11,348 bases of DNA. It comes from Desulfobacteraceae bacterium (GTDB taxonomy: Bacteria > Desulfobacterota > Desulfobacteria > Desulfobacterales > Desulfosalsimonadaceae). Positions 1-8,046 of this stretch are shown one piece after another; position 1 is the stretch's first letter, and every line of letters starts with the position of its first letter. The stretch spans positions 1 through 11,348 of the forward strand of contig JAABTZ010000047.1 in assembly GCA_011389605.1 (NCBI GenBank), read 5' to 3'. The notes under the pieces were generated by a model, which saw nothing but the letters and a program-made list of their open reading frames with translations, had not been told where the DNA came from and did no database searches. The position numbers were made by a program, and so were the translations under genes.

Positions 1-2326
1 TCCAAACCTTGATAATATACCAGGGGAACTGCCGATTTTACCGCTTTTCAACGTGGTGCTGTTTCCCAAAATGGTTCTGCCGCTTATTGTCATGCAGCAG
101 GAATCCATTCAGCTAATTGACGAGGCCATGTCCAAGGACCGGCTCATTGGCACGGTGGCCTCAAGGCACACTGACCCCAGAAACGAATACAGCGCCGAAG
201 ACCTCTACGAGGTGGGATGCTCTGCTGTGATCCTTAAAATGGCCAAGGCCGAGGACAACCGGGCCCAGATTCTTCTGCAGGGCATCGGCCGTTTTAAGAT
301 ACAGGACTACGTGGAAACCAAGCCTTATATCAAAGCAAATGTGGAGCACATAAGTGTTGAAGAAGTCCGGGACAAGGAAATCGAGGCCATGATGTCCAAC
401 CTTGTCTCCCAGTATCAGCAGGTGGTCCAGATTTCTTCGGCTCTTCCCGACGAAATGGGCCCCATGGCCAAGTCCCTGGAGGAACCAGGCACCCTTGCCG
501 ACATGGTCACCTCCACTATTGATTCAGGAGTCCAGGAAAAACAGGAAGTTCTCGAACTCTTTGACATCAAGGCCCGGCTGCGCAAAGTCACCCAGCTGGT
601 CAGCTACCAGTTTGAAATCCTTGAGATCGGCAACAAGATCCAGTCCCAGGTCAGGGGCGACATGGAAAAGCAGCAGAGGGAATACTACCTGCGCCAGCAG
701 TTAAAAGCCATCCAGCAGGAACTCGGTGAGATAGACGAATCCGGAAGCGAGGTGGAGGAGTACCGCACCCGGATCCATGAAAAAAACTTGCCCGAGGAAG
801 CACGCAAGGAAGCTGAACGGGAATTAAACCGCCTGGCGCGGATGCACCCCTCTTCGGCGGAATACTCCGTGGTCCTGACTTACCTGGACTGGATGACCTC
901 CCTTCCCTGGAATGAGGCCACTGCTGACAATCTTGACCTGCAAAGCGCTGAAAAAGTTCTTGAAAACGATCACTACGGCCTTGAAAAAGCCAAACGCCGT
1001 ATCGTGGAATACCTGGCCGTGCTAAAACTCAACCCGGAAATAAAAGGACCTATCCTTTGCCTGGTGGGCCCGCCGGGTGTGGGCAAAACGTCTCTGGGCA
1101 ACTCCATTGCAAGGGCCCTGGGACGGAAATTTGTGCGCATGGCCCTTGGCGGCATCCGGGATGAGGCTGAAATCCGGGGCCACCGGCGTACTTACGTCGG
1201 GTCCATGCCCGGCCGTATCATTCAGGGCATCCGCAGGTCCGGAACAAAAAACCCCGTGTTCATGCTTGATGAAATCGACAAGGTGGGCACGGATTTCCGG
1301 GGCGATCCTTCCTCAGCCCTGCTCGAAGTCCTGGATCCCGAGCAGAATTATTCCTTTACCGACCACTACCTGGATGTGCCCTTTGACCTGTCCAAGGTAA
1401 TGTTTGTAACCACGGCCAACATGTTAGACACCATTCCACCGGCCCTGCTCGACCGCATGGAAGTGCTGCGGCTTTCGGGCTACACCATTGAAGACAAAGT
1501 CAAAATTGCAACCCGTTTTTTGATACCCCGGCAGCGAACCGCCCATGGTCTCAATGCCTCGCAAATTAATATCACCAGGGGCGCAATAAGGCATATAATA
1601 TCAGGCTACACCCGGGAAGCAGGTCTTCGTAACCTGGAACGCGAAATAGCCAATATCTGCCGGGGTGGGGCCACACGTATAGCCAGGGAAGAAGCAGAGT
1701 CGGTAAAAGTCGGGATGCGCGACCTCCACGATCATCTGGGACCCGTGCGATTTTCCTTTGACGAAATTAAAAAAAGGGTGTCAACACCCGGGGTTGTCAT
1801 GGGCCTGGCCTGGACCCAGGCCGGAGGCGATTTGCTTTTCATCGAGGCAACAACCATGAAGGGAAAAGGCAACCTAACCCTTACCGGCCAGCTCGGGGAG
1901 GTTATGAAAGAGTCTGCCACAGCGGCATTAAGCTATATAAGGGCCAACGCCCAAAACTTGAAAATTCCGGAAGACTTTTTTGACAAACACGATGTTCATG
2001 TTCACGTGCCGGCAGGGGCCGTTCCCAAGGACGGGCCCTCAGCAGGCGTAACCCTGCTGACAGCCATTGCATCACTGCTAACCGATACTCCCACATCCAA
2101 GGATCTTGCCATGACAGGGGAGATAACACTGCGGGGTCAGGTAATGCCCGTGGGCGGAATAAAAGAAAAGGTTTTAGCCGCCCACCGCGCAGGAATCAAA
2201 AGCATTATTCTGCCCAAATTCAACGAAAAAGACATGGAAGACATTCCGGCAAAGATAAAGGAAGAAATCAAATTTCATTTTGTGGAAAAAATACGCCAGG
2301 TGATACGTATTGCCCTGGGTAAATAA
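1..2326 (+). CDS. lon: ATP-dependent Lon protease (LonA), 5'-truncated by window edge
   Basis: LonA is the cytoplasmic AAA+ serine protease that degrades misfolded and regulatory proteins. The frame is open from base 2, and residues upstream of the GTG at 53 (reading LPILPLFNVV) already match the conserved start of the Lon N-terminal domain. The true start therefore lies outside the window and about 20-50 residues are missing. Domain order is the N-terminal substrate-binding domain, a coiled-coil linker (around 650-780), the AAA+ module and the protease domain. Walker A (GPPGVGKT) is at 1067-1090 and Walker B (FMLDEID) near 1259. The catalytic Ser in DGPSAG is at 2039-2041 and the catalytic Lys in GGIKEK at 2168-2170. 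The Ser-Lys spacing of 43 residues is the same as in E. coli Lon (S679/K722). No frameshift is seen. rlpA follows after 33 nt. Identity is certain; only the start and promoter are out of view. Confidence 0.97.
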   Translation, partial: PNLDNIPGELPILPLFNVVLFPKMVLPLIVMQQESIQLIDEAMSKDRLIGTVASRHTDPRNEYSAEDLYEVGCSAVILKMAKAEDNRAQILLQGIGRFKIQDYVETKPYIKANVEHISVEEVRDKEIEAMMSNLVSQYQQVVQISSALPDEMGPMAKSLEEPGTLADMVTSTIDSGVQEKQEVLELFDIKARLRKVTQLVSYQFEILEIGNKIQSQVRGDMEKQQREYYLRQQLKAIQQELGEIDESGSEVEEYRTRIHEKNLPEEARKEAERELNRLARMHPSSAEYSVVLTYLDWMTSLPWNEATADNLDLQSAEKVLENDHYGLEKAKRRIVEYLAVLKLNPEIKGPILCLVGPPGVGKTSLGNSIARALGRKFVRMALGGIRDEAEIRGHRRTYVGSMPGRIIQGIRRSGTKNPVFMLDEIDKVGTDFRGDPSSALLEVLDPEQNYSFTDHYLDVPFDLSKVMFVTTANMLDTIPPALLDRMEVLRLSGYTIEDKVKIATRFLIPRQRTAHGLNASQINITRGAIRHIISGYTREAGLRNLEREIANICRGGATRIAREEAESVKVGMRDLHDHLGPVRFSFDEIKKRVSTPGVVMGLAWTQAGGDLLFIEATTMKGKGNLTLTGQLGEVMKESATAALSYIRANAQNLKIPEDFFDKHDVHVHVPAGAVPKDGPSAGVTLLTAIASLLTDTPTSKDLAMTGEITLRGQVMPVGGIKEKVLAAHRAGIKSIILPKFNEKDMEDIPAKIKEEIKFHFVEKIRQVIRIALGK

Positions 2327-2359
2327 GCGGCTGCCATAAAACACCAAGGATTTTTCAAC

Positions 2360-3106
2360 ATGATCTGTTTTTCAGGCCCGGGCCGACTCATTGGCGCATT
2401 TATCGCCATCGTTGTTATAGGTTCATGGCTGGCCGGATGCCGGACTGTCCCGCCCGACATAAAAACACCGGAAAGCTACCGGATCAACGGTCAGTGGTAT
2501 CATCCCATTCCCGATTCCAGGGGATTCCGGGAAAAGGGGATGGCCTCCTGGTACGGAGATCCGTTCCACGGCCGGAAAACCGCCAGCGGTGAGACCTACG
2601 ACATGCACGCCAGGACCGCTGCCCACAAAACCCTTCCCATGGGAACGTTTCTGCTGGTCAAAAACACGGACAACGGCAAAGAAACCGTAGTGAGGATTAA
2701 TGACCGGGGGCCTTTCGTGGCCGGCCGCATCATTGATCTTTCCTATCGCGCGGCCCGGCAAATCGACATGATCGGACCCGGCACCGCACCGGTGGAAATC
2801 CTGGTCCTTGAAAAAGATGATCCGGACCTGCATCAGACTGCAGGCGCCCATGGGGATTTTCACACCGGCGATTTCACAGTCCAGATCGGAGCTTTCTCCG
2901 ATCCAGATCTTGCAAGAAAACTGCAAAACGAGCTTCAGAGCCATTACACACCAGTGGCTTTGACTGAAATCAGGCGATCAGAAACCATTTTATACAGGGT
3001 CCGGGTTGGACAATTTTCATCCCTGGCAGAGGCCAAGGACACCGAAGCCCGCCTGATCCGGGCCGGATACAAGGATGCCTTCTCCGTTGCCCGGGATGCC
3101 AGGTAG
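2360..3106 (+). CDS. rlpA: RlpA-family septal lytic transglycosylase lipoprotein with SPOR domain
   Basis: This 248-aa protein is a predicted outer-membrane lipoprotein that cleaves denuded peptidoglycan at the division site. A hydrophobic N-terminus ends in the lipobox LAGC, with Cys27 as the lipidation site. A double-psi beta-barrel domain follows (about residues 60-150; GMASWYGDPFHGRKTASGE, then RINDRGPF and RIIDLS). E78, D81, H89 and D115 have the same spacing as the residues I recall as important in Pseudomonas aeruginosa RlpA (E120, D123, H131, D157). The C-terminal SPOR domain (about 170-245; FTVQIGAFSD, YRVRVGQFSS) should bind glycan strands lacking stem peptides. The start is supported by AAGGA at 2346-2350, 9 nt upstream. 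It sits between lon (33 nt) and recD2 (9 nt) and is probably co-transcribed with them. Enzymatic activity is inferred; some RlpA homologues have no detectable activity. Confidence 0.93.
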   Translation: MICFSGPGRLIGAFIAIVVIGSWLAGCRTVPPDIKTPESYRINGQWYHPIPDSRGFREKGMASWYGDPFHGRKTASGETYDMHARTAAHKTLPMGTFLLVKNTDNGKETVVRINDRGPFVAGRIIDLSYRAARQIDMIGPGTAPVEILVLEKDDPDLHQTAGAHGDFHTGDFTVQIGAFSDPDLARKLQNELQSHYTPVALTEIRRSETILYRVRVGQFSSLAEAKDTEARLIRAGYKDAFSVARDAR

Positions 3107-3115
3107 CCGGCTTCC

Positions 3116-5305
3116 ATGATGGAACTAAAAGGCCTTCTCCAAAAGATTACCTTTCACAATAAAGACACCCATTACACAGTGGCCCGCATGGAAACCGGCG
3201 CAAACCGGGCCCAGGTAACCATTGTGGGTCATCTTCCCGGGGCCGCTCCGGGACAGACCATAAGCGTGCGGGGACAATGGGTGACTCACCCCCGCTACGG
3301 CGAGCAGTTTAGTTTTGAACATGCTCAGATAACACGGCCTTCAGGCATTAACGGTATACGCCAATACCTGGGTTCCGGCATGATCAAAGGCATCGGTCCG
3401 GCCCTTGCCGAAAGCATTATTGCTGCCTTTGGAACTGATGCCTTAAATATTCTCGACAATCAGCCCCGGAGGCTCGAAGAAATTGCCGGAATCGGTCAAA
3501 CCAGGGCTGCAGCAATTTCCAGACAATGGCAGCGCCACAGAATCATTTCCGATATCATGGAATTTCTCCAGCAGCACGGGGTCCAGCCGGTCCATGCGGG
3601 CACAATTTATAAGCAGTACGGCACGGAGGCCATGGAGGTGCTCACGCAAAGACCTTTTGAGCTTGCAGAAGACATGCCCGGCACAGGATTTGCCATTGCC
3701 GATGCCATTTCACGCAACACTGATCTGGAGCCGGACCCGGGGGTGCGCGCATCAGCGTGCATAGAACATCTGCTTTATCAGGCAGCTGCCGCCGGCCACA
3801 TGTTTTTCCCGGAAGATAGCTTGTTGGAACGGCTTGAAAAAGCATTTGAAATTGATTTATCAACTGCAGGCCGCGCTGCAGATCAGCTGCTTCAAACCGG
3901 AAAAATTAACACGGAAGAAACACCTGGCGGGTCTGACCTTTTTGAGGAATCGGTCCGGCATCTTTATCTGCCATTTCTTTACAGGGCTGAAACCGGAATT
4001 GCCGGAAAGCTGTGTGCAATGATGACCGTTTGCTCCGAACCGCTGCATCAGGACACAGCCAGTCTCATTAAACACCTTGAAAACCGGTTTGCGGTCAGGC
4101 TTTCTTCTGAACAGCTGGCGGCTCTTGAATCGGTTCTCCAGGCTTCAGTATCCGTTGTTACAGGCGGGCCGGGGACAGGTAAAACTACCCTGGTCCAGTG
4201 CATGGCAGCTGTTTTTCAAGAATCAGGCTGCCGGGTCTGTCTTGCGGCCCCCACGGGAAGAGCTGCAAGGCGCCTGACCGAGGTAACCGGAAAAGACGCC
4301 CATACCATACATAAACTGTTGGGCTACCATTTTGAAACCGGCTGCTTTGACAAATCTGCCGACAACCCCATTGACACAGACGTGTTAATTATTGACGAAG
4401 CATCCATGATCGATGCCGAGCTCATGTATCACCTGCTTTGCGCCACGCCCATCAGGGCAAGACTCATCCTTGTGGGCGACGTATTTCAGCTTCCCCCCGT
4501 GGGCCCGGGCAATGTATTGGCAGACATCATGGAATCAGAACAGATCCCGGTGCAGTTTCTAACAGAAATCTTCCGCCAGGCAGCACAAAGCGCCATTGTG
4601 CGAAATGCCCATCTCATAAGAAACGGCATGGCACCGGAACCTGAAATATTTGACAGCAGCACAAATATGCAGGAATTCTGCATAGTAGAAGCACAAACCC
4701 CGGAGGAGGCCTTAGAAATCATTGTTCGGCTTTCCACCCGCACCCTGCCCGAATCCTACGGCCTTGTGCCCGGAAAAGACATCCAGGTGCTCTCACCTGT
4801 GCACAAGGGCGCGGCCGGAACCATCAGTTTAAACCGCAGCCTTCAAAAAACCATCAATCCCGGCAAAAAAGGCATAGACACAGCTGAGCATCAATTTTGT
4901 TTAAATGACCGGGTCATGCACCTTAAAAACAATTACTCCAAAGAGGTCTTCAACGGCGATATCGGCACCATAACCGGAATGGATCCGATTGACGGAAGCC
5001 TCAGGGTGGATTACGACGGCCGGCAGGTAACCTATGATGCCGATGAGCTCGATGAACTTACACTTGGATACGCAATTACCGTGCACAAATCCCAGGGATC
5101 GGAATACCCTGCGGTAATTTTGCCCATGCTCACCAGGCACTATGTCATGCTCCAGCGCAATCTTCTCTATACTGCCATAACCCGGGCAAGGCGTCTGGTT
5201 ATAATGGTGGGCAGTCCCAAGGCCATCTCCATTGCCCTGAAAAACGACAATCCCGCCAGACGTCTTTCCAATCTTGCAAACCGGCTTAAATACAGCCGGG
5301 CATAA
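3116..5305 (+). CDS. recD2: RecD2 (RecD/TraA-type) SF1B 5'-3' DNA helicase
   Basis: This 729-aa protein is a RecD2-type helicase, the stand-alone form found in bacteria without RecBC partners, linked to DNA repair and replication-fork maintenance. The N-terminus carries the RecD2-specific OB-like region (residues 1-75, starting MMELKGLLQKITF). Two helix-hairpin-helix motifs follow (KGIGPALAE near 91-99, and LEEIAGIGQTRAAAI at 120-134). The motor has Walker A GGPGTGKTT (residues 350-358, nt 4163-4189) and Walker B VLIIDEAS (423-430). The C-terminal UvrD_C_2 part has LGYAITVHKSQG (650-661) and YTAITRAR (685-692). The length is normal for the family. Two in-frame ATGs occur at 3116 and 3119; the first is used here, preceded by a weak AGG at 3101-3103. 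The gene starts 9 nt after rlpA and closes this gene group, since a non-coding repeat region follows. The symbol recD2 is chosen over recD because of the N-terminal extension. Confidence 0.94.
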   Translation: MMELKGLLQKITFHNKDTHYTVARMETGANRAQVTIVGHLPGAAPGQTISVRGQWVTHPRYGEQFSFEHAQITRPSGINGIRQYLGSGMIKGIGPALAESIIAAFGTDALNILDNQPRRLEEIAGIGQTRAAAISRQWQRHRIISDIMEFLQQHGVQPVHAGTIYKQYGTEAMEVLTQRPFELAEDMPGTGFAIADAISRNTDLEPDPGVRASACIEHLLYQAAAAGHMFFPEDSLLERLEKAFEIDLSTAGRAADQLLQTGKINTEETPGGSDLFEESVRHLYLPFLYRAETGIAGKLCAMMTVCSEPLHQDTASLIKHLENRFAVRLSSEQLAALESVLQASVSVVTGGPGTGKTTLVQCMAAVFQESGCRVCLAAPTGRAARRLTEVTGKDAHTIHKLLGYHFETGCFDKSADNPIDTDVLIIDEASMIDAELMYHLLCATPIRARLILVGDVFQLPPVGPGNVLADIMESEQIPVQFLTEIFRQAAQSAIVRNAHLIRNGMAPEPEIFDSSTNMQEFCIVEAQTPEEALEIIVRLSTRTLPESYGLVPGKDIQVLSPVHKGAAGTISLNRSLQKTINPGKKGIDTAEHQFCLNDRVMHLKNNYSKEVFNGDIGTITGMDPIDGSLRVDYDGRQVTYDADELDELTLGYAITVHKSQGSEYPAVILPMLTRHYVMLQRNLLYTAITRARRLVIMVGSPKAISIALKNDNPARRLSNLANRLKYSRA

Positions 5306-5391
5306 CCAGACAATATGGCGGTGTTACTGAGGCAATTGCCGGATTTTGCCTTGCACAGGAAAAACAAATAGGCTATGTTTCATATTCAAAA

Positions 5392-5537
5392 TCAATATCT
5401 TGATGGCACCGTAAAAAGTCCAATATCTGCGTTACGCGCGATTTCTGAAGAATTTCACGTACGGCTAAGTCCGCTGCATTCTTCGAAATCGCGCAAGCCT
5501 TGATCTTGGACTTTTTACGAGTGCATCAAGATATTGA
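5392..5537. repeat. Long imperfect inverted repeat (MITE/REP-like palindrome)
   Basis: The left arm 5392-5453 and right arm 5478-5537 are reverse complements over about 60 nt, with a 24-nt centre. Perfect blocks are TCAATATCTTGATG (14 nt), CGTAAAAAGTCCAA (14 nt), GCGCGATTTC (10 nt) and GAAGAAT (7 nt). They are separated by one-base indels and a short divergent patch (left 5427-5435). It contains no ORF. As RNA it would form a very long hairpin. Such structure fits a non-autonomous mobile palindrome mobilised in trans, or a bulky bidirectional transcription barrier between recD2 and the next genes. The arms contain T5/A5 runs, but they lie inside the stem rather than after it, so it is not a textbook terminator. 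Family membership cannot be shown from this window alone. Confidence 0.85.
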
Positions 5538-5582
5538 CGGCTTCGTAAAAAAGCGACTTTTACTAGTTTGTCAAGATATTAA
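5538..5582. repeat. Satellite of the palindrome: third terminal-site copy and short hairpin
   Basis: The right terminal site of the palindrome, TCAAGATATTGA (5526-5537), recurs at 5571-5582 as TCAAGATATTAA (11 of 12). The sequence between contains a second copy of the internal CGTAAAA string and a 6-bp inverted repeat, GTAAAA (5545-5550) with TTTTAC (5558-5563). This suggests a decayed or internally deleted second unit sharing one end with the larger palindrome. It could instead act as a small stem-loop on its own. The evidence is short-motif similarity only. Confidence 0.5.
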
Positions 5583-5586
5583 ACTG

Positions 5587-5614
5587 TTGATAAAACCTGT
5601 TCACTTTTTTTTAT
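5587..5614 (+). promoter_or_regulatory. Candidate sigma-70-type promoter for the ygiM-like gene and nadB
   Basis: TTGATA (5587-5592, 5 of 6 to the -35 consensus) is followed after 16 nt by TTTTAT (5609-5614, 4 of 6 to the -10 consensus). It lies just outside the repeat and would start transcription about 20 nt before the ATG at 5642. The -10 sits in a T-tract, so a chance match is possible. Confidence 0.3.
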
Positions 5615-5641
5615 CACAACATTTAAGGACCCGGTAATGCT

Positions 5642-6301
5642 ATGAAAAAAATTGCAATCCTTTTGCTCCTTGGAGCTATTTCCCTGTACATGTCTGATCT
5701 GGCCCATGCAGAAACCCGGTATGTAAACGATCTTCTGGAAATCACCCTGCGCACCGGGCCCGGGAATAATTACCGAATTTTAAAGATCCTAAAATCCGGA
5801 CAGTCACTGGAAATAATGGAAACCGAGGATGAATGGTCACATGTCCGCCTGGCTGATGAAACAACCGGATGGGTTTTTTCAAAGTATCTCCGCAGCAGTC
5901 CGCCGAAAAGCGCCCTTGCCGATTCACTCCAGCAGGAAATAGAGCCTTTGCGCAAGGAAGTTGAAGTTCTAAAAAAGGAAAATAAGCGCTTAATTGAGCG
6001 CAACCAGGAAATGAGCAACCAGCTGACAGAGACCACGGAACAGCTTGAAACCCTGCAGGCCCAATATGCCGACCTGCAGGAAGAATCTGCTGATTATTTA
6101 AAGCTCAAGGAAGAACACACGGCTCTTAATCAAATCCTGGAAGAAAAGAACAAGCGAATACAAGTCCTTGAAAAGCAGGTATCAGACGCCTTTATGTCAG
6201 CTGGCCTCAAGTGGTTTCTTGCCGGTGCCGGAGTTTTGATTCTGGGCATGATCATGGGCAGCAAGATTGCCTCCCGTAAGAAACACTCCACCCTGCGATA
6301 G
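5642..6301 (+). CDS. YgiM-like SH3-domain, coiled-coil, membrane-anchored envelope protein
   Basis: This 219-aa protein has the architecture of the E. coli YgiM / TIGR04211 family. A signal peptide (MKKIAILLLLGA..., cleavage expected after AHA at residue 23) is followed by a bacterial SH3 domain (about 25-85; LRTGPGNNYRILKILKSG, then TGWVFSKYL). Next comes a long Glu/Lys/Gln-rich coiled coil (about 95-182). A C-terminal transmembrane helix starts at Trp191 (WFLAGAGVLILGMIMG) and ends in a positively charged tail, SKIASRKK. The SH3 and coiled-coil parts should face the periplasm, anchored by the C-terminal helix. The biochemical role of the family is not established; SH3b domains often bind peptidoglycan or peptides. 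The start is supported by AAGGA at 5625-5629, 12 nt upstream, which is somewhat long. nadB begins 17 nt downstream, so the two are probably co-transcribed without an obvious functional link. Confidence 0.88.
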   Translation: MKKIAILLLLGAISLYMSDLAHAETRYVNDLLEITLRTGPGNNYRILKILKSGQSLEIMETEDEWSHVRLADETTGWVFSKYLRSSPPKSALADSLQQEIEPLRKEVEVLKKENKRLIERNQEMSNQLTETTEQLETLQAQYADLQEESADYLKLKEEHTALNQILEEKNKRIQVLEKQVSDAFMSAGLKWFLAGAGVLILGMIMGSKIASRKKHSTLR

Positions 6302-6318
6302 GCAAAAAGACAACCTCC

Positions 6319-7944
6319 ATGGAACATAGATTCGATTTTCTGGTCATAGGCAGCGGTGTGGCAGGGCTTTTGTTCGCCCTGAAGACCGCAGAGCACAGCC
6401 GGGTGGCCATTGTAACCAAAAAAGGACTTATGGACAGCAACACCGTTTACGCCCAGGGCGGGATTGCTGCCGTAATGGATCCTGAAGACTCCTTTGAATC
6501 CCATATTGCCGATACACTGGCATCTGGAGACGGATTATGCAATCAGGGGGTGGTTGAAATGGTGGTGCGCACCGCCCCGGAAAGAATCCGGGAGCTGATC
6601 CAGATAGGCGTGGGCTTTAATGAAAGCAAAAACGGCCGGCTGGAGCTGGATCTCTGCCGGGAAGGCGGGCACTCCTATAACCGCATAGTGCATGCCCAGG
6701 ACCTGACGGGCCGGGCTGTGGAAGAAGCTCTGGTCAACCGGGCCCGGGCCCTTAAAGGAATTGAAATATTTGAAGGGCATGTCGCCATTGACCTGATCAC
6801 CCGCTCCACACGGTTAAAGCGAGGCCAGACAATCACCACCCACGAGGATCTGTGCTACGGAGCTTATGTGCTGAATCGCAGCACCGGTGAAATCCAGACT
6901 TTTCTTGCAGGCATTGTTGTACTTGCCACCGGCGGATCAGGCAAGGCCTATGCCTATACCAGCAACCCGGATGTTGCCACAGGCGACGGCATTGCAATGG
7001 CATACCGGGCAGGGGCTGCCGTGGCCAACCTTGAATTTGTGCAGTTCCACCCCACCTGCCTGTTTCACCCGAAAGCCAAAAATTTTCTTATTTCAGAAAC
7101 CGTCCGGGGAGAAGGCGGGATTTTGCGCAATGCCGACGGTCGTGCCTTTATGGCTGACTATACCCCCCAGCGCGAGCTGGCCTGCAGGGACGTGGTGGCC
7201 CGGGCAATTGACTCGGAGCTTAAAAAAAGAGGAGATGAATCGGTATTTCTCGATATTTCCCACCGTGATCCTGAATTTGTCAGATCCCGTTTTCCGCACC
7301 TTTATGCCAGGTGCCTGCAATTTGGCTTTGACATGACCCGGGAGCCTTTGGCCGTTGTACCTGCAGCCCATTACATGTGCGGTGGAGTGTCCACTGACAT
7401 TAACGGGAAAACAACCATTCACAGACTCTACGCCATTGGCGAGACAGCCTGCACGGGCCTTCACGGCGCCAACCGCCTGGCCAGCAATTCGCTTCTTGAA
7501 GGCCTGGTTTACGCCCATCAGGCTGCAAATCAGGCAGCCGAAGAAATAAGGCAGGCAGAAAATCAAGACTGCACGAATATCCCCTCGTGGGACGACCTGG
7601 GAGCCATGGACAGCGACGAGGCCATTGTGATTTCCCATACCTGGAATGAAATCCGGCGGCTTATGTGGAACTATGTAGGCATTGTCCGCTCGGACAAGCG
7701 CCTGGCCCGGGCGCAGCGGAGAATCGAAATCATTAGCGACGAAATCCAGGAATACTACTGGAACTTCAAGGTCACCCCGAACCTCATTGAGCTTCGCAAC
7801 ATCGCCATAGTAGCAGAGCTGATTATAAGGTGCGCCATGCACCGCAAGGAAAGCCGGGGCCTGCACTACAACATTGCATATCCTTACAAGAAAGACCAGC
7901 GATGGAAAAAAGACACGGTTCTGCGAAGGCCTTTTGTGGGGTAG
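6319..7944 (+). CDS. nadB: L-aspartate oxidase
   Basis: NadB is the FAD enzyme that oxidises L-aspartate to iminoaspartate, the first step of de novo NAD synthesis; NadA then makes quinolinate. In an anaerobe fumarate rather than oxygen would be the electron acceptor. The 541-aa length matches E. coli NadB (540). The FAD-binding GSGVAG is at residues 11-16. The active-site residues I recall from E. coli fall at identical numbers here: H244 in QFHPT, R290 in CRDVVARAI, H351 in PAAHYMCGG and R386 in GANRLASNS. REGGHS places a Glu at 115, the likely equivalent of E. coli E121. The C-terminal helical domain is complete. nadA and nadC are not in view. The ribosome binding site is weak (AAGA at 6307-6310), so translation may depend on coupling to the ygiM-like gene 17 nt upstream. 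The close relatives fumarate reductase and succinate dehydrogenase flavoproteins are less likely given the HGANRLASNSLLEGLV signature. Confidence 0.95.
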   Translation: MEHRFDFLVIGSGVAGLLFALKTAEHSRVAIVTKKGLMDSNTVYAQGGIAAVMDPEDSFESHIADTLASGDGLCNQGVVEMVVRTAPERIRELIQIGVGFNESKNGRLELDLCREGGHSYNRIVHAQDLTGRAVEEALVNRARALKGIEIFEGHVAIDLITRSTRLKRGQTITTHEDLCYGAYVLNRSTGEIQTFLAGIVVLATGGSGKAYAYTSNPDVATGDGIAMAYRAGAAVANLEFVQFHPTCLFHPKAKNFLISETVRGEGGILRNADGRAFMADYTPQRELACRDVVARAIDSELKKRGDESVFLDISHRDPEFVRSRFPHLYARCLQFGFDMTREPLAVVPAAHYMCGGVSTDINGKTTIHRLYAIGETACTGLHGANRLASNSLLEGLVYAHQAANQAAEEIRQAENQDCTNIPSWDDLGAMDSDEAIVISHTWNEIRRLMWNYVGIVRSDKRLARAQRRIEIISDEIQEYYWNFKVTPNLIELRNIAIVAELIIRCAMHRKESRGLHYNIAYPYKKDQRWKKDTVLRRPFVG

Positions 7945-7963
7945 CCTGCGGGAAATAAGCCCT

Positions 7964-7992
7964 TTGTGTTAAGGCAGATTCGATTTTATATT
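7964..7992 (+). promoter_or_regulatory. Candidate promoter of the nqr operon
   Basis: In the 102-nt gap between nadB and nqrA, TTGTGT (7964-7969, 3 of 6 to the -35 consensus) and TATATT (7987-7992, 5 of 6 to the -10 consensus) are separated by 17 nt. Transcription would begin near 7999, giving a leader of about 48 nt. The AT-rich stretch 7980-8030 contrasts with the surrounding coding DNA. A second, weaker pair, TTGCGT (7996-8001) and TATTTT (8021-8026), has a 19-nt spacer. No operator palindrome is evident. Confidence 0.35.
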
Positions 7993-8046
7993 TATTTGCG
8001 TTATGCGGGTAAATCTTTTGTATTTTCAAACAGGCCGGGATCATAA

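Larger units (their letters stand above)
5306..5641. other. 336-nt non-coding gap between recD2 and the ygiM-like gene
   Basis: I see no convincing ORF on either strand. The first 86 nt hold only a short self-complementary GGCAATTGCC (5331-5340), with nothing that looks like a strong terminator. From 5392 to 5582 the gap is filled by a long inverted repeat and a related satellite, listed separately. The last 60 nt are AT-rich and hold the candidate promoter and the ribosome binding site of the downstream gene. Confidence 0.8.

Noticed and set aside
53..55. GTG as the start codon of lon
   Set aside because: Codons upstream from base 2 are open and already encode conserved Lon N-terminal residues, so the gene starts outside the window.
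2423..2944. 173-codon minus-strand open frame inside rlpA
   Set aside because: It is a shadow of rlpA with no coherent domain or ribosome binding site.
5331..5350. GGCAATTGCC and GGCAA/TTGCC as a rho-independent terminator after recD2
   Set aside because: The stem is only 5 bp and is not followed by a U-tract.
7093..7866. 257-codon minus-strand open frame inside nadB
   Set aside because: It is antisense to conserved active-site regions of nadB and shows no protein-family signature.
7949..7965. GGG...CCC followed by TTT as a terminator after nadB
   Set aside because: It is a 3-bp stem with a three-base T run, far too weak to support.
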